A DNA stretch of 64,000 bases from Sinonovacula constricta (lineage: Eukaryota > Mollusca > Bivalvia > Cardiida > Solecurtidae), in the NCBI GenBank assembly GCA_007844125.1, contig CM017564.1:28327158-28391157 (forward strand). The letters are read 5' to 3'. Below are positions 1-12,899 of this stretch, piece by piece. Made by a program: the position numbers and the translations under genes. Each line of letters begins with the position of its first letter. Within the stretch, counting starts at the first letter, position 1. Under the pieces are notes generated by a model, which was not told where the DNA came from, made no database searches, and was given only the letters and a program-made list of their open reading frames with translations.

Positions 1-268
1 ACAACTTCTGTATGTTTGAACCCAGTATCTACTGTACTTGGAGCTGATGCTTAGCTATTAGTGGTGCTAGGTCCAGTTAATATGTCAGCTCACTGTTAAG
101 CTTGTACTTGTACAGATTGCAAGAAAACTGAACATATATATATTTATAGTGATCTTATATACAATTATAAAAATCCAGTTTCTTAGGTTTAGATTATTTT
201 TATTAGAATTCTAACCCTGATTTAACCTACAAAATTAGGAGCACATACTTGCATGCTTTCATTGTGCT

Positions 269-587
269 GACTGGACCTGGTAGAGCAATCGGTAGACTGT
301 CTGTTCCAGGTACAGGAGGCCCCAGGTTCGATCCCAGGTCGCGACATACCAAAGTCGTTAAAAATGGTAGTGGTGTAGCTCCCTTGCTAACACTCAAGCA
401 ATTATAAGGGTAGTTCCACGACTGGTTGGCCCAGTGTCAGGTTAATATGACTGGGTGTGGTATCATGCCAGGTGTTTATGGCATGCTTTACATAGTGAAG
501 GCAGCACTATATCTTACTTCAAGTAGACACAGTCTCCAAATAACTGAAATACTGTTGGTGGACAGATAAATCCCTAAAACATAAACA
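269..587 (+). mobile_element. SINE-A, complete copy with 12-bp target site duplication
   Basis: tRNA-like head (A box near 280-298, B box GGTTCGATCC near 326) followed by a body found many times in the window: TAGCTCCCTTGC, GGGTAGTTCCACGACTGG, CCAGGTGTT and TTGGTGG. It is flanked by the perfect direct repeat TTTCATTGTGCT at 257-268 and 588-599, which fixes the element at 319 bp. I call the family SINE-A; comparison with molluscan V-SINEs such as RUDI would name it. Confidence 0.85.
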
Positions 588-1253
588 TTTCATTGTGCTA
601 GTACTGTCAACCTAACATACTACCATGGACTTGAAGTGTACAGTCATGTGACAGCTCTTGTTCCCTTTGTTATTGTTTGAACATTAAGATAAGGTAAACA
701 TAAAAGGATTTTATGGTAAAATGTTTAATATGCTCTTCTGCTGAAAATAAGAGAGGTTAACTTAATTACTTGAGTTTTTGATCAAACGCCAATATTCAGG
801 TATTGAAAATAAAATTCAAGCACTCTAGGGAAAAAATGAAATATTATTACATTGAAAAATAAAATGCTAATTAAGTCTGTTAAATGTTGGCGCAAATTTT
901 GCAACTAGTGTTTGTCCAGCAAAAAACTGCAATGTACCGCTCTCCATTGCTTCCATAATTATATAACTCTACAGCACTTACCAGAACAACAATTGCATTG
1001 CCAGTCAGACCCTATCATCTTGCACCTGCTCAGCCACCACCAGATATTTTTTTAAATAATACACGTAGTGTCTTTTTTATATTGCTTTAATTTTTTTACA
1101 TGACAGTAGGCTAAATTTATCTTCTCGTAAGTTAATTAATGTTATACAATAATAATGAAAGATGCCATTTGAAAGCACGAAGGCATTTCAGGAACTCATC
1201 TTGCAAGATAATAATGTATATCATATTCAGGTGTTTAAAATCGAAATCTTCAG

Positions 1254-2766
1254 GTATTCTCTGTTTGCTGTTGTGAACCACAGTGGAACAATAGAGTGTG
1301 GACACTACACCTGTTTTATACGACAGCATAAAAATCAGTGGTTCAAATGTGATGATCATCTCATTACAAAAGCTCTGCCTCAAGAAGTGCTCAATAGTGA
1401 AGGGTAAGTTCCACATAGTTTAGATGTTCACATAGCTAAATATTACAGCCTTATCCCCCACGATACCGGTGCAGTTAATGAATATGTAAATAAATCATAA
1501 GAACTAAAACTCACCTGATGAAAACTCAAAGTCAACTTATTTACCAACATCTCATCTTCTAATGACTTTCAAAAAAAAGTTCTATCACTTTTACAATTTA
1601 TTGTTCGTGGATGTAAACAATGGCATCCATATTGAATATAAGTAAACTAGGTCACTCCTTGTGATCGGTGTAATGGTAAAATTGTCCAAACAATTGGATG
1701 CCAGAATCGCCACTGAATTCAGTGTTCAATTTAAATATGTCAATAGTCACACTTAGCTTATATGAACAGTTAAATGTTATTTTCTGACATAGAAAATTCA
1801 ACTGTAACAATGAAACTGTTGATAACATGAACTAATTACTGATCTCTTAAGGTGGCGCTTCGGAAAAAAAAACACGCAATATTGTGTTTACACTGGTACC
1901 ATGGGATTCGAGTATACATCTGGTCCTCTCCTCAGCTTCTCCTTGGGAGATATATCAGAATGCAGACTTTCATGTGGCAATACATCAATTATCTAATTAG
2001 ATATGCATGTGAGGTCTGCCTACACCAATATTAGTTAGAAATTTGTTCTTCAAATACTTGTTTTGTCTCTGCAATTTGCCAAGCAAAACAGTAAATTTGT
2101 TATATTTGAGTTTTGATTTTTTTTTATGCCCCTGCCATATGATTTGCAGAATAATGAATTGTGTATGAAGAGTTACCCCAGTCACCCATCTGTGTGTTGG
2201 AAGTCTAACTTGTTAAGGACTCTAAACATATAATCCATATTTAGTATATGGTGTCAGACTACTGGTTATGGGGCGCCTGTGTTATAGTGGTAGAGTTGCC
2301 GATTTGCAACTCTTCTAACCACTTGGCCTCTCACCGCGTGGGTTCGAGTCCCGTTCAGGCTGTAGGACTTAATGTGGGAAGATCTTCCAGCTCACCTGTG
2401 GTGGGCCGGTGGTTCTACCTAGACATTTGTTTGGGGTCTTTCTCCACCAAAATAGCAGGACGTTGCTATAATGATGTATTTCAAAATAAAAAAATATAAA
2501 AAAACATCAGACTACTGGTTAAGATTGTTTTTGTTTCCACTAATTAAAAAAGTTATAGCCCTTTCTACAGATATTTTAATCAAAAGTACAAATGGGTGAA
2601 ACCTGCTATGATATAAGGACTTTTTAAAATGTAATATACTTTTGATACCATATGATTTTTTCATCCGTGTAAATGATATAAATTGGTTCATTATTAACTA
2701 GGTCACTTTAATTTTTCTTTTAGGTATTTGCTGTTTTACCACAAACAGATACTGGAGTATGAGTAG
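1254..2766 (+). CDS. USP22: USP22-type ubiquitin C-terminal hydrolase, last two coding exons (5' part outside window)
   Basis: Two exons, 1254-1403 and 2724-2766, joined GG|G to give a continuous reading that ends in the peptide [14 protein letters not shown] and TAG. The first exon follows a weak AG (cttcag) and ends at a consensus GTAAGT donor; the second follows tttcttttag. It carries the second half of the USP catalytic core: the His box [10 protein letters not shown] and the WFKCDD segment with the catalytic Asp. In animals USP22 (yeast Ubp8) is the deubiquitinase of the SAGA complex, acting on H2B and H2A in the nucleus. The C-terminus fits USP22 almost residue for residue. The zinc finger and catalytic Cys exons must lie upstream of base 1. 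USP27X and USP51 also match but are vertebrate retrocopies. No frameshift is seen. Confidence 0.9.
2268..2500 (+). mobile_element. SINE-B copy
   Basis: A second tRNA-derived family. The head begins GGGGCGCCTGTG and has GTGGGTTCGAGTCCCG as B box; the body contains CTTAATGTGGGAAG, GGTGGTTCTACC, TTTCTCCACC and GCTATAATGAT, and the copy ends in an A-rich tail. Confidence 0.85.
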
Positions 2767-2932
2767 TTGAGACAACTCAGACAGTATGAGACTGTCGACT
2801 GTACGAGAACTTACATGATTAGGAAACTTACATGGTAAGGTGCACCTCAAGGGAGGTAGCAGTGCAGTTCAGCGTGATGTGATGTTGGATAAATTTGTCA
2901 GTGGCTGGTCCTGTTAATATGAGTAATGCTTT

Positions 2933-2938
2933 AATAAA
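2933..2938 (+). terminator. Candidate poly(A) signal of the USP22-type gene
   Basis: AATAAA lies 167 bases after the stop codon. It is the first canonical signal downstream, but the region is AT-rich and later signals are possible. Confidence 0.4.
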
Positions 2939-3155
2939 GATAAGGATGTAACAAATGCTGCAATTTTCAAATGTAGGAAAAATAAGCAAAAATTGTTGCA
3001 TACAATCGACACATTGATGTTACTAGGTTGAAATTACCTATTAAGAGGTCTTTGTTAAACTTATAGAAGAACACTTGTAAAAATTGTAACTGGCAAGGTC
3101 TTGCTCGGGATCTTTGATATGGCATCGCATTTAGATACTTTCGATGTCACTTAAA

Positions 3156-3245
3156 TGGGGCGCCCGTGGCGTAGTTGCAGAGTCGCCGATTTGTAACTCT
3201 GACTGCTTAGCCTCTCACCAAGTGGGTTCGAGTCCCAGTAGTAAG
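3156..3245 (+). mobile_element. SINE-B head, 3'-truncated
   Basis: Only the tRNA-like part of SINE-B is present (GGGGCGCCCGTGGCGTAG to GTGGGTTCGAGTCCCAG); the body is missing. Confidence 0.75.
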
Positions 3246-3389
3246 TCTCTTCCCTTTTATGTTATGAGTTCTGTAACCAGTTAATCACTAGGATAAATAT
3301 AAACAGAATCTACTGGATAACATTTTACATACTTTAGTGAGTGCTGTTTATCAAATCAGTGTATAATGGCATTCCCATCCCCTGATCAC

Positions 3390-3700
3390 CTGACCTGGTA
3401 GCACAATCAGTAGAGCATATGCTGCAGGTATGGAAGGGCCCGGGTTCGATCCCAGGCCGCGACATACCAAAGTTGTAAAAAATGGTAATGGTATAGCTCC
3501 CTTGCTTACACTCGAGCAAACATAAGGGTAGTTCCACGACTGGTTGGCCCAGTGTCTGGATAATGTGACTGGCTGATATAATGCCAGGTGTTCACGGCTA
3601 GACACATTGAAGGCAGCACACTATCTGCTTCAAGTAGACACCTTCTCCAGATAACTGGAATACTGTAGGTGGGACGATAAACCCAACGAACTAACGTCCT
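3390..3700 (+). mobile_element. SINE-A copy
   Basis: Near full-length: tRNA-like head with GGGTTCGATCCCAGG at about 3440, then the complete body ending near GGTGGGACGATAAACCCA. Confidence 0.85.
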
Positions 3701-3719
3701 CTGATCTGGTAATTATTGT

Positions 3720-6360
3720 CAGCTCAAGGTTTAGTCTTTTGTAAAAACACAACCCATGCGAGTCTTAATTCATTCTTCCTTCCCATCTGAAAGCTTCTTC
3801 TCCACTTAAAAGTTTTCTTGCAAGTAGTATTTGAAACATTGATCTAGTTGACATTTTTACACCAAAACTGTATACCAAAGTGTACCGTTTTGAAGTAATG
3901 TTGTTACATTTTAATATTTTTAAGATCCATATAGATTGTCATTTATTATTTTAGGAATTACAAATTTTAACTTGGTTACATCCATTTGTCGATTGTGTGA
4001 AAAACATATCAATAATATTGAATATTGATATTTTACATCACTATTACAATTTTAATACATTGCATATTGATGTGGTATCAGATCCTAGCAGCAGATTCAT
4101 AAATATTGCAATAGTCGGATGTAAGTAATTTAAAGTACCGAATAAAGTGGTGGTATTTTCAGGTTAACCTGTCTTATGTTTAAAAAGATTAACAAGTTAC
4201 TGATATGTAAATTTGCCATCTTCAATTAAATACATCCTTAAGATAAAGCTAACAATGCCAGTCATCTTTCTGTGGATCATTATATACCGGTACTTTTTTG
4301 CTGCATATGTTACAGCTTGGAGTTGGTGTAGCATTGCCCAACAACCATTGTGTTCATTTTGTCCCTGTTGTATTAATTGTAGTAAAGTGAAAAATTCAAC
4401 AGTGATTTTGTGATTAACTTAAAGCATACCTGATTTAAGTGATTGAACATTTAAAGGACAGTTTAACTGAGTAAGGGCTAGAAATTTAGATATTGGAATG
4501 AATTCTAGAAGTCGGATATTTCAGATTTGCAGGCATATTCAGTGTAATATACTTAACATCACTAGCATTAAGAACACAAATATATACATATATCTTAATT
4601 GTATAGCTGCATAGTGTAAATCAAAATTTAAACAACTAAGCTGTATTTTACTAATATAACAAGTTATCTTTTATGAATGGGCATACATTGGTAAAATTGA
4701 CATTGTCTCCCTTGTTACTTAATATCCAAGGTATTCCAAACAGAAGGTAGGTCCTTGTAGTTGGAATTCTTGGACTTAATTGCCTGTTCTTTTGTAGATA
4801 TTGCAATTACAACAGTGAAAGTTCTTACTTTTGAATAAATATAAGCATCAATATAAGCTTAAAATCCATTTAAATACTTTTTGAGATTTGTTATAGAAAA
4901 AAAAAAATGGAAGTGTTTGTTGATGATGGTGAACCTGGGTATCACAAGAAAGGCAGACATGTCAACATACACTCCAAACAGCACAAGCATAAAAACTGAG
5001 TTAATCAAATGAAAGGACTTACTGGCATTGAGGGATTATTCAGGGGAGACTTATCATTTATGTCTCATTGTATTGCACCTTTAAGTTGAATGTTATGATA
5101 GTTCTTTGAGTTTTTGATAAATGCTGTAGTGTGTCACTTTATTTGTTAAATATGTGAAACAGTGTTAGTGGAAAGGCATCTTATATTATGTGCTTTATCT
5201 TTACAATGAATGAACAAATATATGGAAGTTACGGAATATAGGCTTAAAAGCTGGGCATTTATTTAAAACATCATAATGCTTATTAGACATATACACAGTC
5301 ACTTCATCATGTCATAGATGCTTTAATAAAAGTTAATAAACATATCACATTGCCATAAAAACAAGCAGACATGAAACCCACGTGGTCTTTGTCTGCATGC
5401 GTCTACACAATAAAACCTTGTTAGTGCAAATAGTATTAAAGTATTACTTGATATAGTGTATGTTGTATATTATAAATTTTAAAGGTTATTTTATGAAGAT
5501 GAATGACAAATGTTAGTGATTGGATCTATTCTGCTTACTTATATGACTAAATGTATTTTTCTCTTTTTTTCTGTTATTTCTTGAACTGTATTGAAGTAAC
5601 TTGTGTTGAAAAGTTTTCTCAAAAAGGATACTTTTTTAATGACTGCCAAGCGCTTTATACTGATGGGTGTGGATTCAATTTTAAGAAGTGTCGGCTTTTT
5701 TTTTTTCTCTTTTTTTTCATTTTGACCATTATTTCTCTATCACTCAGACCAAATATTAAAACAGGCTATTATTTTTATGTCTATTTTATTAGAAGTATTC
5801 ATTGGCTACATCATGCTAAATTAGGTACCAAGTAAGGTAACTGGTATATTCAATGTCTAAACAAAATAAAAACCGCATGGTAACAATAACTGTTTATGTT
5901 AGGCAATAACATTAAAAAAAATTTGTTCAAGATTTTGGTAACTTTAACATGATTGTCTCAGTTGTGTAGAGCTCAGTGAGTTTGATGTAAATGATTTTTT
6001 TTTAAAACATTTCAGATATTTGGAGGCAAAACAATTATTTTATTTTATTAGTCTGGTTTATTAGCACTGTGCTTTTATTTGTTTCTAAATGAAACTAAAT
6101 TGCAAAACCTTTTTGTATAGAGAATATGACAATATTTGAAATTTTCTTTTTATCTGATTTAGAGATAAAAAAAAATAACAACAAGGAACAGTGTAAGTAA
6201 AGAAACCCGACCAGTTAATTTGTTTAGATTTTATATTCAAATGTCTTTTTAGAAATACAAAACAACATTGTTGTTGATTTTTATTTACTACATAATGTTA
6301 CTTACAGTGTCAGAGCCTTACAAGAATATTTGTTTATGTTTAATATCAGTAATGAAAGTA
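3720..6360. other. Gene-less AT-rich stretch
   Basis: Short open frames here have no recognisable domain, codon pattern or splice context. I see no repeat shared with other parts of the window. It may be USP22 3' untranslated or intergenic sequence. Confidence 0.5.
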
Positions 6361-6361
6361 C

Positions 6362-6625
6362 TTAACCCTTTTCTGCATGTATACACCATTTTACGCCTTC
6401 ACAATCATATTCCATTTTACGCCTTTACAAACCATTCACAATTATTAGCAAAATCTGCATGAACAAGTGTTTATCTGTAGACTGGTTCAGCCTTAAATCT
6501 ATTATTGCAAATTGAACATATATTTATTAAAATCATTTTATTAAAATAATTTTTATCTCTTTTAAAGAAAAACAACAAAGTCAGGTGAATTTTCAAAATT
6601 ATAGATGAACTATGAATGAGAGGAT
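6362..6625. mobile_element. TTAA-ended MITE-like repeat, copy 1
   Basis: Shares about 250 bases with 8486-8750, including ACTGGTTCAGCCTTAAAT, GAAAAACAACAAAGTCA and TTATAGATGAACTATGAATG. The 5' end is TTAACCCTTTTCTGCATG. Internal near-repeats of TTTACGCCTTTACAAACC occur. Confidence 0.7.
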
Positions 6626-6999
6626 TGACCTAGTTAATGTTAGTCAGTTATTTTAAAAACAAGGTGCCTTTTCTCCAACGCTGCTTCTGTTGCCATGGTG
6701 TTGTTTTGTTTTCTAAGAAATTGTAATTTTTCTGTGATAAGTCTGGTAATGGGAAACATGTTTTACAGGTTTTCATTATTTTTGTAACAACATTTTCATA
6801 GAAAGCATAAAAAAATGCATTTATTTTGTATGTTAAATGAATCTATTCTTTGTTGGGTGGTTAGTTTGTATTGTTTTATAGTAGTTTGTTTTGTTAAAAG
6901 ATTTTGCATGCAAGTGCTCTGTGTTACATAATTTGTTAGAACATTAATTATCATTAATGGAAGCTTACAAAACATGGAATTAATATAAAATATATCATT

Positions 7000-8480
7000 C
7001 TACTACCAGACTGCCAGTTTGTATGTTATACTAAAGGCCAAGTTTTTTTTTGTAATTTTCAGTACTTAATGATTTTACACAGGTAACTACTGGTACTAAC
7101 ATTTCAATTTTACAACCAACTCTTCAATGCTTTTTCATTTTTGTCTAGTTGGATACAAAATTGTATAAGGTACTTTAGGACAATATATTAATGATTAATC
7201 AGTTTCAAATCTTGTGACTACACCATTAACGAGTTTCTTAAAATGATAAAAACAATAAAAAAAATATTAACACATCACGTTGTCATAACAATATATAGCA
7301 CCTCGAACTTGATTTAGAAAGAAAAGAATTCATAAGAATTTTATTTTGATTCTCTGTGTTCTCCTTGTTGTTATTGCCTTTTTGTATGTGTAGATATTTG
7401 AAATATAATAAATATGCTTCTATAATTATTTAATGTGTATTTGTGAGTGATGTTACCTCATTAGCATATGATATTATATTTCATGTACCCAGTACAGTTA
7501 AATAATAGTTATAATAAAATCCATTTTAAACTTACTGTTGAAACTTTTTCTTTTTTTTATTGTTTAATGCAGGTACTTTTTTGGCATTTTGAGGTCTAGA
7601 TTGAATGTTGTTGCTTTTGATGCATTTTTTTTTCAGAAAAAGAAATGCTTGATGTTTGAAAACATCTTCTATGTCAATAATCAAGGTTATTGAGAAAATA
7701 TTTGTGTGCTTCATATTACAATTATAGTAGCAAGAATCTGAATGAAATTATACATGTAAGTTCTTCATTTTTTTTTATTACAGGGGCATATAACTATTAG
7801 AATTCTAACCTTTTAGCTTGATTTTCTATTCCAAGAAATACTTTTTACATTTACTAGTATTGTTGTCTATGAGATGCAAGATTGTTAGTTTTGTATGTGT
7901 TCATTTTGTAAAAAAGCTTCAAGCTTACTGACCCTGTATACTAGTTGTGTAAAAATTTGTAGCTTTTTTTTTTTTCTTCAAATTTACAAAGAGAGTATCT
8001 CTTTTTGTAGGCCCTCATTTTGTACTCTTTTTGTCATGTTTTACTGTGATATCTAATTTATACGAAACATAATCACTTTTATGTGCAAAAATGTACTTTG
8101 CGTATTGAGAGCTGTCTTGTGACTGGTAAAGAACATATTTTGGGTGGCTGAGGTGCATGCTTGTTTCATTGGCTTGGTAGATAGAAATTATTCACACCGT
8201 TATAACATTTTTCAACTTTTCTTCTTAACAGGTTCTGTCCAACAGGAGGTCAAATTACAAATACTAAAATTAGAACATAAATTTTGAATCATTATAATTT
8301 ATGCATTTAGTTCAGCTAAACTTTACAAATTATATACTAGTTAAATTCCAAAAACAACAGACTTCATTGATGTATTTTTAGTAAATAAAATATTCTATGT
8401 TAGTACCCATGTGGAGTTGAAAACTGACTCCTAGGGCATTTCTTCTTAACAAAACTGATTGAGGCATTCTGATTCAATAA
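7000..8480. other. Gene-less AT-rich stretch
   Basis: Nothing recognisable: poly-T and poly-A runs and short open frames without family features. Confidence 0.5.
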
Positions 8481-8485
8481 TTACA

Positions 8486-8750
8486 TTAAACCCTTTCCTG
8501 CATTTTATATGCCATTTTATGCCTTTACAAACCATTCACAATTATATGCTACTTTACGCCTTTACAAACCATTCACACTAATTAGCAGAATTTGCACGAC
8601 TTTAGGTTTGTGTGTAGACTGGTTCAGCCTTAAATATATTATTACAAGTCGAACATGTATTTATTAAAGTCCTTTTATCTCTTTTGAAGAAAAACAACAA
8701 AGTCAAGTGAATTTTCAAAATTATAGATGAACTATGAATGGAATGGTTAA
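8486..8750. mobile_element. TTAA-ended MITE-like repeat, copy 2
   Basis: Begins TTAAACCCTTTCCTGCAT and ends GAATGGAATGGTTAA, so the termini are imperfect inverted repeats with TTAA-type ends (reverse complement TTAACCATTCCATTC). The body matches 6362-6625. Non-autonomous, no coding capacity; TTAA ends would suit a piggyBac-type mobiliser, which is inference. Confidence 0.7.
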
Positions 8751-9004
8751 ACATACAATATAAATAATTAGCTGACAACACAACTGGGTCATGACTGGGT
8801 TTAAAAGTGCTCGACTCTCATATCAGACATAGGTGGTTAGTAATCAATATCTGGCATGTTTTTGATGCTAAAATTTTTTTATTAGAAAGAAAATGTTGTT
8901 TATTATTTTCTTTTATAACTTCATGTTTTGTTTCACCAAAAAGATTATCTTGTCCATTTGAGAATATATAGGACAGAACAAAAAATGAGGACAATCCTTT
9001 GGAC

Positions 9005-9406
9005 ATCTTCGGAGACCATGGCTACTGAATACGCTTCAATCCATTCATACACGATGGGATAATTATTTGTCCTTTCATCGTTATATCTAAAAGCCAAAGC
9101 AGTTAAATCATTGGCTGCAGAACGAAATTGTCCTGCACCTACTTTCCAATCAGATGGCTGTGTAGCTTTCAGCTATCCTTCCAAAATGGTGTCATCAATG
9201 CAAAGAGAATTCAAGTTGGCTTGTGGGCACAGCCATTTTGTTTCCAGATACTTAGATACCTCCACACTTATGAGTAGCAGAAATGTAAGCATTGTTTTGA
9301 TTGGCTGATATCTATTCATATTTATCTCTCAACATGGTGATATCATAGACAAAAATCCCACGGTGTATGGAATGAAACGTATTCAATAGCCCTGGGCTCC
9401 GACGAT
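9005..9406. mobile_element. MITE with about 55-bp terminal inverted repeats
   Basis: The left end ATCTTCGGAGACCATGGCTA is matched inverted by the right end, which reads ATCGTCGGAGCCCAGGGCTA on the other strand; similarity continues through TGAATACG(C/T)TTCA to about 55 bases. Flanks tcctttggac (8995-9004) and tcttttggac (9408-9417) suggest a target duplication of about 9-10 bp with one mismatch, as in Mutator-like elements. The internal open frame at 9111-9308 is not recognisable and is probably not a gene. Confidence 0.75.
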
Positions 9407-9896
9407 GTCTTTTGGACAGAACCCTTAACATAATAACTGTTGCCATATGAAAATATTACTATGGAATTAATTTAAGTGGAAAGTTTTTTGACTGTTAAAC
9501 AATTAGCTTGTCAAATTGTGTATGAAACTGTATGACATAGTGACATGTGAGCATAGTGTAGAATTTTTATGTTGGGTAACACCAAGCAAAAAATGACGTA
9601 AATGTTTGTACTGAGCAGACAATGGGCATTTTATGTTGCAATTAGAACAAAAGGTCTATTGTTATTGAATGAGTGAGTCTTTAAAGTTGCCAATGTAACT
9701 AGAAGTACAAGTATAAATATAATACAAAGTTTTTTAACACCTCAAAATATAAATAAGTAACACAATGCAATGTAATTGTTGTTGTTGTTTTGCCAAATGA
9801 AGTTTCTTTGATATCCTAAGCATGTACATGTGTTTTTTTTCAAAGCAGTTTTCTTTTTTTGTTTCCTGAATTCAAAAATTTAATTACAGAATATTA

Positions 9897-10393
9897 AGGT
9901 GGTGTCTGACAGTTTTCCTATATCAGATTCATGTGAATATATCTAAACTCTGTTTTGAGGAATTTGGGCATTGTCTCTGCATAAACTCAAAATTTAGTCT
10001 TAGTGAACACGAGTTTGAACACTACCTTAGTTGTAAGTACAACTCATGAAAATATGGCTGTAAATTTTCATTTTTTCCAAATAAACAAAAAGAAACAATT
10101 AAGATTTCTGCTAAACAGGTATCTACCTCAGAAAAGTACCCATCTGACGATATGATGTTATCTCTGAGTAAGTGATCACATGGTTTTTGCTGTTTAAATA
10201 TAGACATTGTGCATAGTGGCTTAGATAGAAAACACATGTATGTAATGATGAGTGGGGTGTAGTGCTTCACTTTTCACATAGATGTAGCACATCAGTAAAT
10301 AGCATTTGGCTGTATCTGTTCAGGTGACACTTACTGATTTGGTTGGTTGAGATTGTTTTTTGTTTTTTTAGTCCAAATTTTCAGACACCACCT
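9897..10393. mobile_element. MITE with 13-bp terminal inverted repeats and TTA target duplication
   Basis: The ends are AGGTGGTGTCTGA and TCAGACACCACCT, perfect inverted repeats, each flanked by TTA (9894-9896 and 10394-10396). The 3-bp TWA duplication fits the PIF/Harbinger superfamily. The 497-bp interior has no transposase-like frame. Confidence 0.75.
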
Positions 10394-11245
10394 TTAAGGC
10401 AATTTGCTTGGATTTAAAATATGAGAAAAACACACTTTTTTGTTTGTTTACGTGTTTGTTGTCTGTATGTAAATGTGGCACCAAATTGTTTTAGATTCTC
10501 TTTGCTCAAGTATGCATGATGTCAGACTGGAGTTTGAAGTGAATGGGCCTTGTGTGTTTACACATGGAAATAAGTTGATACTTAAAACTGAATTTGACAG
10601 AACATTGTATTTTGAATTAGAATCGTTTAGTACTTTATAAAGTAGCAAATTTAAACTTGTTAAGATGTAAATGTATTTTCATATTGAAGATGCAATATAA
10701 AGTTGAAACAAGCCAAAAGTTATATATATGTTTAAGGAAAAATTTTTTTTTTTGCTAAAAAATAAAGTTTGGTGCAAAAGATAAAGAAGTTATGAAACAA
10801 TAATGGTCATAAAATTTGTATAATTTTGATCAACATGCCTGGTTGTTTTTGCTCCATTGTCATTACTAACAGGTGAGCCTAATCTGACCAGACCTTTTGT
10901 GTCTTTTTAAATTAGTGGAAGGGTGTAGGTTATATATTTTTCATATGATTGAAATAAAAGGATCAATTAAGTAACTATAAATGGGTGCACCATTCTGTTT
11001 ACCCAAGAGTCCAGTGCAGTGAGAACTGTTGCCAGTTTGATTTTCGTTCTAGTAATGTCACTAATAACTTCCTATAACAAAATGATTAATTATGCCTTTG
11101 TATGCTTGGATGTTTTACAATCTTCTATATTGCTGTTGTATAACATATACATATAACCCCATGTAGTGCAGTACAAAGTATTAATATCATGTTACTATGA
11201 CATACTGTAACACACATAACATTGTATAAGGGAAAATGGGGATGG

Positions 11246-11470
11246 GGGGCGCCTGTAACGTAGTGGTGAGTTGCCGATTTGTAACTCCTCTGACTGCTTA
11301 GCCTCCCACCGTATGAGTTCTAGTCCTGTTCAGGGTTAAGGACCTGCAGTGCACATAGGTGATTCTACCCAGACATTTGTCTGAATTTCTGGGGGTCTTC
11401 CTCCACCAAAACAGCTAGAAGTCGCTATAATGATCATAATTGGTCACAGTAGTTTATCTCAAAACAAAAC
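11246..11470 (+). mobile_element. SINE-B copy
   Basis: Head GGGGCGCCTGTAACGTAGTG through the body with TCTTCCTCCACC and GCTATAATGATCATAATTGG, ending in AAAACAAAAC. Slightly diverged B box (GAGTTCTAGTCC). Confidence 0.8.
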
Positions 11471-12000
11471 ATAAGGGGAAGTAACATCATAAAAAGTCTT
11501 CACCTACTCCCGCAACAGTTTTTTAATAAATGGATATATATGCAGGTAAAATATAGTGCTGTAGTGTGTGTTTGTTAAGCTAATTGTAATTGTATGATAT
11601 GTATGCAGATGTTGGTGATTTTTTCATTCAGTTTTGTACGGTTGTAGATCTTTGATATTAATTTGTAATGAAGTAATAAAAAAAGTTTTAAAATATGTTT
11701 GTCTTTTTCATTACTTACACTAAATAATACCATTTACTTGTTCTGGAATTAATATAAATAGGTAATTAAAGATCTGATCATTGGATTGACAGTCATAAAA
11801 TAATGAAACAGTTACACACAGTAAAGTTCATGACAGAGACATTGTCTCACTATTTAGCTATTTGGTGTACTATTAAGGATTGACATATATAAACATGAAT
11901 GGCTTTTTAACTGAGTGGTACCCTAACCTTAAGATAAAATATTAAGAACAACATGTAAACATAATAAAAAAAGTCACCTAAGGTGATATTTTAAACAGGT

Positions 12001-12443
12001 ATAGATAGTTTCCATGTGATGTCATAGGCACTGATAAGACAGTTTTAGGCAGCCATCTTTGAAGGCAGAAGCTAATGCAGGCCAAAATATGTGCTGTATT
12101 AAACTCACTACTGTGTTTTTATTTTTTGGCCCATTTAACTGAATTTTTTATCAAATTTAACAGCTTTTATTAAGTATTTTAAATATCGAACCTATATTTT
12201 GATGGTTTAAAAGACAATTTAAAAGGTAATTTTATTTCTGTGTATTAATTCTTTCTGCATTTATCAATTTTAAAAATATTGCATTCTAAAAATATGAATT
12301 TCAACAGCTTTCCAATGGTGTATTGCTTTTAATTTTTGGACCAAAAATGAAACTAAAATAAAATTTAAGCTTCTGTACGATTTCTCCAAAAATCCTTGAA
12401 GCTGCCAAGATAAGGGATCTTCACTGATGTGGAAACTATCTAT
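12001..12443. mobile_element. Candidate MITE, 14-bp inverted ends
   Basis: ATAGATAGTTTCCA at 12001-12014 is present inverted at 12430-12443. A little further in, GGCAGCCATCTTTGAAGG and the reverse complement of CCTTGAAGCTGCC pair loosely. No clear target duplication, so the boundaries are tentative. Confidence 0.5.
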
Positions 12444-12837
12444 TTTTCCTGGGCAAAGATAAACATGTACATATTGTCTCCAACATTGTTTCCTTTTATT
12501 TGATTGTGGCTCAAACTAACATTTATTACTGGAAAACAGGCGCGTGTCTGCCATTATGCACTTTACACACGTGCGTAACCTCCGTTCGAAACGTCAAAAA
12601 TCTAAAAGTAACAAAAACACTAAGAAAGTCACGGGTTAGACGTGATGTATTTTATTTCCTAAGTCTATATTTATAAAATCTGAATATCGCGTTTTAAAGA
12701 TGTTTTTTCAGTCAATACCAGGAAAAAGTCAAGTATTTTGTTTTCTATTTTCTTCTCAAATTTTGGGGCAAAAAAGGCACTAAAATGCCCCTGAGCCAAT
12801 GTAAAAAAAATCTGGGGGGTTTGTCCCCAGACTCCCC

Positions 12838-12889
12838 ACCACACACACACGCACGCACACACGCAAGCACACACACACACACACACACG
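12838..12889. repeat. CA/GT microsatellite
   Basis: Alternating CA with occasional GC interruptions. Confidence 0.9.
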
Positions 12890-12899
12890 TATACTTATA

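Noticed and set aside
269..340. tRNA gene
   Set aside because: A and B boxes are present but the element continues into the SINE-A body with target duplications; the same applies to every other A/B box pair in SINE-A, B and C.
1162..1253. 5' extension of the first USP22 exon to the ATG at 1162
   Set aside because: The text before the AG at 1253 does not resemble USP22, whereas the reading right after it does.
9111..9308. 65-residue protein gene
   Set aside because: Falls wholly inside the MITE at 9005-9406 and has no recognisable features.
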